Shown here piece after piece: positions 6,719 through 13,832 of a stretch of DNA of 34,026 nucleotides. The stretch lies in NCBI GenBank assembly GCA_019120235.1, contig DWVN01000037.1, forward strand, positions 1 to 34,026, written 5' to 3'. Both the position numbers and the translations under genes were made by a program. The notes below the pieces were generated by a model. That model was not told the DNA's origin. It saw only the letters and a program-made list of their open reading frames with translations, and did not search any database. The stretch comes from Dwaynesavagella gallinarum. Lineage in GTDB: Bacteria > Bacillota > Clostridia > Clostridiales > Clostridiaceae. Within the stretch, counting starts at the first letter, position 1. Each line of letters opens with the position of its first letter.

Positions 6719-8956
6719 TTGAAAAAAATTTTTAAGCTACTTTTATTTTTTTTGTGTACATTTTATCACGTATTGTTCTATTCTTATGAAGTTTTAACTA
6801 AAGAAATTAAGTATGAAATGAGAGGAGCAATTCTTAGTTTAGATGAATTTGATTTTTATTTAGATGAATTTGATTTAGTTAAATTTAAGAATTATATAAC
6901 AACTTCTTATGATGAATTTAAAAATAACGGTTTTAATACTGTATTTATTGATTTATCAAAATTTATTGATTTACATATCACTGAAAAATTTAACAATAGA
7001 GAAGAAAATATGTTAAATTTTATTGTTAAAGAAGGTTTAAAAAGATGTTTAGATATACATGCATCTTTTTTTGATTTTTCTTTAAAAAATATAGAAAATG
7101 AAAATATAGAAGCGTATTTAACTGCTCTTCCAGAGAAATCATTTATAAAAAATAATAGAGAGTGGATTGTAAAATTTAATGATAAGTATTATTTAGATCC
7201 AGGGGTACATGAGGTTAGAGATTATTTTATTAATTTAATAGTGAATTTATCTAATAAGTTTAAGTTTGATGGTGTTTATTTAAATGATACTATTTATCCT
7301 GAAAATATTAATAGATATGTTTTTAATGATTCATACAGTTATGCTAAATACAATGAAGATAAACTTTCAAAAGATAGTTGGAGACGCCAAAATATAAATG
7401 ATTTTATGAAAATTTTAGGAGAAAAATTTAAAAGTTATAAAAATGAATTGAAGTTTGGAGTTGGTGTTAATTACATTTGGAGGACTATTCACAATGATTC
7501 AAATGGATTAAATTATGATGGATATTCTGATTATGATAGGGGTTCTTTTGATTCTTTAAATATAAGTAAAATGGGGTATGTTAATTATATTGTTGTTAAA
7601 ATTGATGATAGTATAGTAGAAGAAGATAATATAAAAGATATTATTTCTTGGTGGGAAAAGAAACTTAGAATACATTTAGTTGATGTTTTTGTCCAAGGAA
7701 ATAAAAATATTTTAAATATTTTAAATGAAGTTAGAGATAATTTTTTTATAAATGGGTTTGTACTTAAGGAATTTGAAAATAATAATGAAATTAAACATTT
7801 ATTAAGTGAAAAAGCTTTGATTCCAAGGTTTAAATCTTTTGATAGTTATTATACTGCTACAAATGTTGAAGTTACTCCAAAGATTGTTGGAGAAAATATA
7901 GAATTTAGTGTTTTAGATGAAGGGTTTGAAAATACAAAAAGTTTTGTTGTATATAAGTTTCCATATGATGATTTAAATTTTGAAAATGGAAAATACATAG
8001 AAGATATATTACCTAGTGGTGGTAAATTGACTAAGTTAAATGTTAAAAAAGATAATGGAGTTTATGCTGTTACAAAATTAAATTATAATTCTATTGAAAG
8101 CAAAATAGTTTCAGCATTTATTTTAAATGATGATTTTGGACTTATTGAAGAGAAATTTTTAGTTGATAAACCTAGAGTTGTTAATGATGAAATTCAATTT
8201 ATTGTAAATTCATATAGTAAAAATAATGAGATTAAATTTTTGCTTGAAAGAGATGGAGAGTTTTTATTAGAAAGTGAATTTGGAAATGAAAATTTATACT
8301 CCTTTATTCCAGAAAAAGAGGGAATTTATAAATTAAATGTGTTCATATCTAAAGATAAAGATAGAGAAAATATTTTAAAATCCTATTTAAATTTTGAGGT
8401 TAAAAATGAATATGTTGTTGTTTTAGATGCTGGACATGGTGGAGAAGAGCTTGGAGCTAAAAGTTTTGATGGAATTTTAGAGAAGGATATAAATTTATCT
8501 ATATGTAACTATGTCAGTGAACTATTAGGAAATGTTGAAAAAGTTAAGGTTAAAAATACACGTGTAAATGATATAAAAATTGATTTAAGTGATAGAGTAA
8601 AATTATGCTCATTTTTAGGAGGAGATATATTTTTATCAATACATCAAAATGCTTTTGATAATGAAAAAGTTAATGGTATTGAAACGTATTATTATTTGAA
8701 GGAGAATTTTAGTAAAGAATTGTGTGAATTTATACAGAAAAATTTAATAAGTGAAACAAACGCTTTTGATAGAGGTATAAAAAATTCAAATTTTGTTGTT
8801 TTACGTGAGAATATAGTTCCTTCAACTCTTATAGAATGTGGATTTATAACCAACAATGAAGAACTTAAAAATCTTATTAATGAAGAGTATCAAAAAAATA
8901 TTTCACAAGCAATATTTAAAAGTATAATTTCATTTTTAGATATAAAAGATATTTAG
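6719..8956 (+). CDS. Secreted GHL10-like glycosidase domain fused to N-acetylmuramoyl-L-alanine amidase
   Basis: About 745 residues. The TTG start at 6719 is chosen because AGGTGG lies 5 bases upstream. It opens with a basic-hydrophobic signal sequence (LKKIFKLLLFFLCTF, the first codon being the start). Residues about 35-370 resemble the GHL10/YngK glycosyl-hydrolase-like barrel: EMRGAILSLDEF at the start, FDGVYLNDTIYPENI as the family's DG-x-x-x-D-x-x-YP motif, and paired Asp/Glu positions. A beta-sandwich-like linker follows. The last about 180 residues are an Amidase_3 domain with zinc ligands in VVVLDAGHGGEELG (His), ILEKDINLS (Glu) and FLSIHQNAFD (His), and the catalytic Glu in TLIECGFI. 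It probably acts on peptidoglycan outside the cell, possibly during spore formation or filament division. It is followed by its own terminator. Confidence 0.85.
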   Translation: MKKIFKLLLFFLCTFYHVLFYSYEVLTKEIKYEMRGAILSLDEFDFYLDEFDLVKFKNYITTSYDEFKNNGFNTVFIDLSKFIDLHITEKFNNREENMLNFIVKEGLKRCLDIHASFFDFSLKNIENENIEAYLTALPEKSFIKNNREWIVKFNDKYYLDPGVHEVRDYFINLIVNLSNKFKFDGVYLNDTIYPENINRYVFNDSYSYAKYNEDKLSKDSWRRQNINDFMKILGEKFKSYKNELKFGVGVNYIWRTIHNDSNGLNYDGYSDYDRGSFDSLNISKMGYVNYIVVKIDDSIVEEDNIKDIISWWEKKLRIHLVDVFVQGNKNILNILNEVRDNFFINGFVLKEFENNNEIKHLLSEKALIPRFKSFDSYYTATNVEVTPKIVGENIEFSVLDEGFENTKSFVVYKFPYDDLNFENGKYIEDILPSGGKLTKLNVKKDNGVYAVTKLNYNSIESKIVSAFILNDDFGLIEEKFLVDKPRVVNDEIQFIVNSYSKNNEIKFLLERDGEFLLESEFGNENLYSFIPEKEGIYKLNVFISKDKDRENILKSYLNFEVKNEYVVVLDAGHGGEELGAKSFDGILEKDINLSICNYVSELLGNVEKVKVKNTRVNDIKIDLSDRVKLCSFLGGDIFLSIHQNAFDNEKVNGIETYYYLKENFSKELCEFIQKNLISETNAFDRGIKNSNFVVLRENIVPSTLIECGFITNNEELKNLINEEYQKNISQAIFKSIISFLDIKDI

Positions 8957-8985
8957 GAAGTGTTTGATAAAACACTTCCTTTTTA
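8955..8985 (+). terminator. Intrinsic terminator after the amidase gene
   Basis: AGGAAGTGTTT (8955-8965) pairs with AAACACTTCCT (8970-8980) around GATA, followed by TTTT. Confidence 0.9.
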
Positions 8986-9122
8986 TGTTAAAATTTGCGA
9001 AAATTTATTTAAATTTGTCAAAAAATGAAATATTAAAATATACTTTTTTATAAATATATATTATAATACTTATAAAATACTTAGAATAACAAAAGATGAT
9101 TAAAACTTGGAAGGGATGACAT

Positions 9123-10190
9123 ATGGTAGTAGTTTCTTTAGATATGTTTTTAAATAATACGCAGGATACATTTGTTAAACATAAAAATGATAAATTTTGT
9201 TTAGTTAAAGGACACAGAAATTCAGGAAAAACAATTTCGATAATATTTAAAGCTTTATACTTAAAAAGAAACTATTGTTTCGAAAAAGAAGATAAAATAT
9301 TATTTTTAACATCAAAAGAAGAGTGTGGAAATGTTGCAGATATTTTTAATTACATAAATAGAAGTGATTTATATAAATCAATAATCCCATCAGATGATAT
9401 TGAAGTTCATGTTTTATCATATGAAGATCTTGTTTCATTAAAAATGGACAAGGTTTATGCTCATGTGATAATTGATAATATTGAAAAAATGGATGAAAAT
9501 AAGATAACATACGTGTTTTCACTTTTTAAAAATTGTTCTTATTCCAAAGTTTATTTTATACAAAATTCAATTGATAATATTGAAAATGTTTTAAGTATAC
9601 TGGAATGTTCAAGAAAATTAATAGGTGTACGTGAGGGAGTATTTAAATTTAGATATGTAATAGATAATGGAGATAGAGATGAGTTTACTCAAATAAGTAT
9701 GACCCCAGATATTAAGTATCTAAATTATACTTATAAAGAATATGTAGATTTTTGTACGAAGAAAATAAATGGTTATTACACAAAATGTAGAAATTTGTAT
9801 ATAGATAAAGGTACATTTTTACATAATGTGACAAATGAAAGTTTAGATGTTTGTTTGTTAAATAGAGAGTTAAATATTAAAGGTTTTGTCAAAGTTTTTA
9901 AACAATGGATGAATTATAAAGAGGATTTGTGTTTTGTAGAAATAGATGATGAGGGTATGGGAAGATATGATTTATTTAGAGGAGATATTGTTTTGATTGA
10001 TAGGAGCTCTAATATAGAAAATAGTGATGTTGTTGTAATTTTAAAGAATGGATATATTTATGCTAGAAAATTTATTGAAGATGAAAATAAATTTAAATTC
10101 ATTTCAAGTGAAAATATATTTAAAGAAATACGTATGGATGATGATGTTATTGTTTTGGGTAAGGTTTTAGGATATATAAGGGAATATTAA
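9123..10190 (+). CDS. P-loop (UvrD-like N-terminal) protein fused to a degenerate LexA/S24-type domain
   Basis: 355 residues. A perfect Walker A motif GHRNSGKT (30-37) and a Walker B-like VIIDNIEKMDE (116-125) mark a P-loop ATPase half similar in order to the start of UvrD-type helicases, but the later helicase motifs are not present. The C-terminal about 85 residues follow the S24/LexA pattern: DDEGMGRYDLFRGDIVLID, DVVVILKNGYIYARKF, ISSENIFKEI and VLGKVLGYIR. The catalytic Ser of the family's D-S-M motif aligns with Gly278 and the catalytic Lys with Arg315, so the self-cleaving protease looks dead. No helix-turn-helix is visible. It may sense DNA damage or nucleotides without cleavage, but its function is unknown. 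It has its own upstream region (TATAAT at 9062-9067) and SD GGAAGGG. Confidence 0.65.
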   Translation: MVVVSLDMFLNNTQDTFVKHKNDKFCLVKGHRNSGKTISIIFKALYLKRNYCFEKEDKILFLTSKEECGNVADIFNYINRSDLYKSIIPSDDIEVHVLSYEDLVSLKMDKVYAHVIIDNIEKMDENKITYVFSLFKNCSYSKVYFIQNSIDNIENVLSILECSRKLIGVREGVFKFRYVIDNGDRDEFTQISMTPDIKYLNYTYKEYVDFCTKKINGYYTKCRNLYIDKGTFLHNVTNESLDVCLLNRELNIKGFVKVFKQWMNYKEDLCFVEIDDEGMGRYDLFRGDIVLIDRSSNIENSDVVVILKNGYIYARKFIEDENKFKFISSENIFKEIRMDDDVIVLGKVLGYIREY

Positions 10191-10229
10191 ATTTAAATTT
10201 ATTAATTTATATTAATATGTATTTAGTTG

Positions 10230-10238
10230 TGGTATAAT
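10230..10238 (+). promoter_or_regulatory. Extended -10 promoter of the small-protein/copA cluster
   Basis: TGGTATAAT (TGn plus a perfect TATAAT at 10233-10238) lies 35 bases before the 57-residue ORF. No good -35 is seen, which is usual for extended -10 promoters. Confidence 0.55.
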
Positions 10239-10272
10239 TAAATAAAAAGTTTAGAAGTTTTGAGGTGATTTT

Positions 10273-10446
10273 ATGAAGTTATACAAATTAGGTTTATTGG
10301 CTTTGACTTTATCATTAGTGGCTACAGTTATTATTTTAGATAAGAAAAGAAATGCAGAATGTGATTTTGATTGTGCTGATGATTCAGATGAAAATGTACA
10401 GGAAGAATCCTCAAATAATATAGTAGTTGAAGAGGCTACTATTTAA
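10273..10446 (+). CDS. Small single-span membrane protein, unknown
   Basis: A 57-codon frame starting MKLYKLGLLALTLS, with SD GAGGTGATTTT directly before the ATG. One hydrophobic segment (about 5-22) is followed by KKR and then a strongly acidic, Ser/Asn-rich tail with two Cys (ECDFDC). The tail has many Asp/Glu, so it should lie outside the membrane if the basic residues stay in the cytosol, or inside if the N-terminus is out. I recognise no family. It is the first gene behind the promoter at 10230-10238 and is followed by a hairpin that abuts the DUF4250 gene. Confidence 0.65.
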   Translation: MKLYKLGLLALTLSLVATVIILDKKRNAECDFDCADDSDENVQEESSNNIVVEEATI

Positions 10447-10473
10447 CTTTAAAATTTTAAATGATTTAATTTT

Positions 10474-10511
10474 TTAACTTTCTTAAATTTTTTAAGGAAG
10501 TTAAATTTTTT
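10474..10511 (+). terminator. Hairpin with U-run between the 57-residue ORF and the DUF4250 gene
   Basis: TTAACTTTCTT (10474-10484) pairs with AAGGAAGTTAA (10494-10504, one G.U), followed by ATTTTTT. The next gene's SD begins 3 bases later, so no promoter fits between. It may act as a partial terminator or processing hairpin within one transcript. Confidence 0.75.
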
Positions 10512-10523
10512 GTGAGGTGTTTT

Positions 10524-10709
10524 ATGGATTTATTAAAAATGGATAAAAATATGTTTTTAAGTATAGTTAATATGAAACTTAGAGATTCTTTTAGTGATAT
10601 AGAAGATTTGTGTTCTTATTTTTCTATAGAAGTAAATGAATTTTATGAAAAATTAAAGGAATTTAATTTAATTTATGATAGGGATGTGAATCAAATTAAA
10701 AATTTATAA
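10524..10709 (+). CDS. DUF4250 family protein
   Basis: 61 residues from ATG 10524, with SD GAGGTG. The pattern LLKMDKNMFLSIVNMKLRD, then IEDLCSYFSIEVNEFYEKL and a final YDRDVNQIKN, matches the small DUF4250 family found in clostridia (typically LPKDPxMLLSxxNMKLRD, LDxLCxxLxxxxxxL, YxxxxNQF). Its function is unknown. It is cytosolic, mostly helical and acidic. It lies 33 bases before copA on the same strand. Confidence 0.8.
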   Translation: MDLLKMDKNMFLSIVNMKLRDSFSDIEDLCSYFSIEVNEFYEKLKEFNLIYDRDVNQIKNL

Positions 10710-10742
10710 TTATAAGAAAATTGTTTTCATAGGGGAAATTAT

Positions 10743-12968
10743 ATGAAGAAGAATTTAAAAATTACGGGAATGACATGTGCTGCATGTTCTTCATCTATTG
10801 AAAAAGCAATTTCAAGGAAGAAGGGAATTAAAAGTGCTATGGTTAATCTTTCAACAGAAAGGTTAACTGTAGAATTTGATGAAAATATTATTTTACTTGA
10901 TCAAATAGAGGAAATAATTTTAAAACTTGGATATGGAATTGATAAATCACAAAGTAGTAGTTATTTAGATAAAAATATTCATACAAAAAAAATATTGATT
11001 AGATTTATAATTTCACTTATTTTCACTGTTCCACTTTTATATATATCCATGGGACATATGTTTTCATATGAGGTTGTTGATTTTTTAAATCATGAAAAAA
11101 ATCCACTGAATTTTACTATAGCTCAGTTTATATTAGTTATACCAGTTTTAATTGTAGGTACTCCTTTTTTTAAAAAGGGACTAAAAAGTTTAATAAATTT
11201 TAAACCCAATATGGATTCATTGATTACTATTGGGACTATTTCTGCGTTTTTATATTCTCTTTATGAAAGTGTAAAAGTTATTAGTGGAAATCATGCTTCA
11301 GCCATGAATCTTTATTATGAATCTTCAGCCACTATACTTACTTTAATTACACTTGGAAAATATTTAGAAGAGGTTACTAAAGGAAAAACATCTAATTCTA
11401 TAAAAAAATTAATAGGTCTTTCACCTAAGACAGCACTAGTTGAACGTGATGGAGTTGAGGTGGAGATTAAAATTGAAGATGTTAAGGTTGGAGATATTTT
11501 AATTGTAAAGTCTGGGGAGAAATTTCCTGTAGATGGTGAAATAATTTATGGTTCTTGTTTGGTAGATGAATCTATGATTACAGGTGAAAGTATTCCTATT
11601 TCAAAAAAAATAAATGATAAAGTAATAGGTGCTAGTATAAATAAAAACGGATTTGTAAAATATGTTTCAACAAAAATCGGTGAAGATACAATGTTATCTC
11701 AAATAATTAAACTTGTTGAAGAAGCTCAAAATTCAAAATCTAAAATTGCAAAGCTTGCAGATAAGGTATCATACTATTTTGTTCCAACAATAATTTTTAT
11801 AGCAATTGTTTCATTTTTGTTTTGGATATTTTATAAAAGAGATTTTGAATTTGCATTTACTATTTTTGTGTCTGTACTTGTTATAGCGTGTCCATGTGCT
11901 TTAGGACTTGCAACACCAACTTCTATTATGGTTTCAACAGGACTTGGAGCAGAAAATGGTATACTTATAAAATCAGGAGAAGCTCTTGAGATTGCTCATA
12001 GAACTAATGTTGTTGTTTTAGATAAAACAGGAACTATAACTGAAGGAAAGCCTAAAGTTACGGATTTACTTATAAATAGTGATGTGTTTAATGATGAAAA
12101 AGAATTTTTAAGTTATGCAGTTAGTATTGAAAAGGGATCTGAGCATCCTTTAGGAGAAGCTATTTTAGAGTATGGTATTGAGAAAAAAGTAGATATTTTT
12201 GAAATTGAAGATTTTAAAAATATAGAAGGAATGGGTGTTTCAGCTTCAGTAAATTTTAAAAGAATATTACTTGGTAATAAAAAACTTTTAGATGAGAATA
12301 ATATAAACATCGGAGAGTTTAAAAATGTAAGTGATATTCTCGCTAATTCAGGTAAAACGCCAATGTATATGGTTGTGGATAATAAATTTGGTGGAATTAT
12401 AGCAGTTGCAGATACTGTTAAAGAAAACTCTAAGAAAGCTATAGAAAAATTAAAATCAATGGGAATAAAGGTTTTAATGCTTACTGGAGATAATAAAAAA
12501 ACTGCTTTAAGTATTGGAAAAGAAGTTGGAATAGAAGAAGTTATAGCTGAGGTTTTACCTAAGGATAAATCTTTAGAAGTAAGTAAATTAAAAGATATTG
12601 GATATAAGGTTTGTATGGTAGGAGATGGTATAAATGATGCCCCAGCTCTTATGAATGCACATATAGGAATTGCTATAGGATCTGGTACTGATATTGCTAT
12701 AGAATCTGCATCAGTTATTTTAATGAAAAATGACTTGTTTGATATACCAAAGTTTTTCAAACTTTCAAAAAATACTATTAGAAATATTAAACAAAATTTA
12801 TTTTGGGCTTTTTTGTACAATGTAATCGGTATTCCTTTTGCTATGGGAGTATTTTATTTATTTGGAGGAAGTTTATTAAATCCAATGATAGCAGCACTTG
12901 CTATGAGTTTTAGTTCTGTATCGGTTATTTTAAATGCAATAAGGCTTAAATTTATAAAAATAAGTTAA
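10743..12968 (+). CDS. copA: Copper-exporting P1B-type ATPase
   Basis: Pumps Cu(I) out across the membrane using ATP. The 741 residues carry one N-terminal heavy-metal domain with GMTCAACSSSIEKAI (about 8-22). Further on are the actuator motif TGES, the transmembrane metal site CPC in VIACPCALGLATPTS (about 379-393), the phosphorylation site DKTGTITEGKP (Asp near 427), the HP motif SEHPLGEAI, and the hinge VGDGINDAPAL (about 625-635). The late membrane residues YNVIGIPFA and MSFSSVSV mark the Cu(I) subclass. It is followed after 19 bases by a thermonuclease lipoprotein gene and then by copZ, so the chaperone is in the same transcription unit. No CsoR or CopY regulator is next to it. Confidence 0.95.
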   Translation: MKKNLKITGMTCAACSSSIEKAISRKKGIKSAMVNLSTERLTVEFDENIILLDQIEEIILKLGYGIDKSQSSSYLDKNIHTKKILIRFIISLIFTVPLLYISMGHMFSYEVVDFLNHEKNPLNFTIAQFILVIPVLIVGTPFFKKGLKSLINFKPNMDSLITIGTISAFLYSLYESVKVISGNHASAMNLYYESSATILTLITLGKYLEEVTKGKTSNSIKKLIGLSPKTALVERDGVEVEIKIEDVKVGDILIVKSGEKFPVDGEIIYGSCLVDESMITGESIPISKKINDKVIGASINKNGFVKYVSTKIGEDTMLSQIIKLVEEAQNSKSKIAKLADKVSYYFVPTIIFIAIVSFLFWIFYKRDFEFAFTIFVSVLVIACPCALGLATPTSIMVSTGLGAENGILIKSGEALEIAHRTNVVVLDKTGTITEGKPKVTDLLINSDVFNDEKEFLSYAVSIEKGSEHPLGEAILEYGIEKKVDIFEIEDFKNIEGMGVSASVNFKRILLGNKKLLDENNINIGEFKNVSDILANSGKTPMYMVVDNKFGGIIAVADTVKENSKKAIEKLKSMGIKVLMLTGDNKKTALSIGKEVGIEEVIAEVLPKDKSLEVSKLKDIGYKVCMVGDGINDAPALMNAHIGIAIGSGTDIAIESASVILMKNDLFDIPKFFKLSKNTIRNIKQNLFWAFLYNVIGIPFAMGVFYLFGGSLLNPMIAALAMSFSSVSVILNAIRLKFIKIS

Positions 12969-12987
12969 ATATTTTGGAGGGTTTAAT

Positions 12988-13509
12988 TTGAAATTTAAAT
13001 TCAGAAATCTATTTATAATTATTTTTAGCTGTTTTATTTTACTATCTTGTTTAAGTGGATATAATGGAAATTTAAAAAAGGTATCTTTAAATAGAGTAAT
13101 AGATGGAGATACAATAAAAGTTTCAATAGATGGTAAACTTGAAAATGTTAGGTTACTTCTTATAGATGCACCTGAGCTTAGAGGGAGTTATCCTTATTCA
13201 AGTGAAGCTAGAAAATTTTTAGAACGTAGACTTTCTGATGATGAATATGTTTATTTGGAGATGGATGGTAAAGAAAGAGATAACTATGGAAGACTTCTTG
13301 CTTATGTTTGGTATTATGATGGAGATAAACTTAAAATGTTAAATGAAGATGTCGTTGGTGAGGGCTTGGCACGTGTTGCGTATGTTTTTGAAGGTGCTAA
13401 ACATTTAGAAATATTGAATTTAGCTCAGGAAAATGCTAAAGTTAAAGGTGAAAATATTTGGAGTATAGAAGGATATGTTACTGATAGCGGATTTAAAAAG
13501 CAAAATTGA
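12988..13509 (+). CDS. Thermonuclease-family (SNase) lipoprotein
   Basis: A secreted nuclease of 173 residues. The start is TTG (12988), with GGAGGG upstream. The signal sequence ends in a lipobox ILLSC (Cys at about 21), so the enzyme should be lipid-anchored on the outer face of the membrane after Lgt processing. The SNase core is complete: NRVIDGDTIKV, VRLLLIDAPEL (active-site Arg and Glu) and RDNYGRLLAYVWYYDG (second Arg). The family hydrolyses DNA and RNA with Ca2+. It ends in TGA, which shows that TGA is a normal stop here. It sits between copA and copZ with short gaps. A role in gathering nucleic acids from outside is inferred. Confidence 0.9.
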   Translation: MKFKFRNLFIIIFSCFILLSCLSGYNGNLKKVSLNRVIDGDTIKVSIDGKLENVRLLLIDAPELRGSYPYSSEARKFLERRLSDDEYVYLEMDGKERDNYGRLLAYVWYYDGDKLKMLNEDVVGEGLARVAYVFEGAKHLEILNLAQENAKVKGENIWSIEGYVTDSGFKKQN

Positions 13510-13528
13510 TTTTATAGGAGTATAGTTT

Positions 13529-13726
13529 ATGAAAAAAATATTTATAAGCGGTATGAACTGTAAGCATTGTGAAAGTAAAATAGAGAATGCTTTAAAAGAT
13601 ATTGGTGCAAGTTTTATAGAAATTGATTTAGAAAATAAAATTGTAAATGTAGAAATTGATAAATCTAATGAAGAGATAATTGATGCAATAGGTGATTACG
13701 GATTTGATGTAGATAAAATTGAATAG
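13529..13726 (+). CDS. copZ: Copper chaperone, heavy-metal-associated domain
   Basis: A 65-residue single HMA domain with the metal site SGMNCKHCESKIENAL near residues 7-22 and the usual end GDYGFDVDKIE. CopZ proteins carry Cu(I) to CopA. Its place in the copA unit, 19 bases after the nuclease gene, supports this role. SD AGGAG precedes the ATG. It ends just before a terminator. Confidence 0.85.
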   Translation: MKKIFISGMNCKHCESKIENALKDIGASFIEIDLENKIVNVEIDKSNEEIIDAIGDYGFDVDKIE

Positions 13727-13734
13727 AGATTTTT

Positions 13735-13783
13735 AAAACTGGCAAGTTTATGAGATTTTTCTTGTAAATTGTCAGTTTTTTTA
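13735..13783 (+). terminator. Intrinsic terminator after copZ
   Basis: AAAACTGGCAA (13735-13745) pairs with TTGTCAGTTTT (13769-13779, one G.U). There is a long partly paired loop and then a T-run. Confidence 0.8.
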
Positions 13784-13832
13784 TATTTTATAACATATTT
13801 GATTAGTGTAAAATTAAATTAGGAGGGAATAT

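Noticed and set aside
12113..12820. Long open frame on the minus strand inside copA
   Set aside because: No SD, composition mirrors the copA coding strand, no domain. It is a shadow of a strongly conserved gene.
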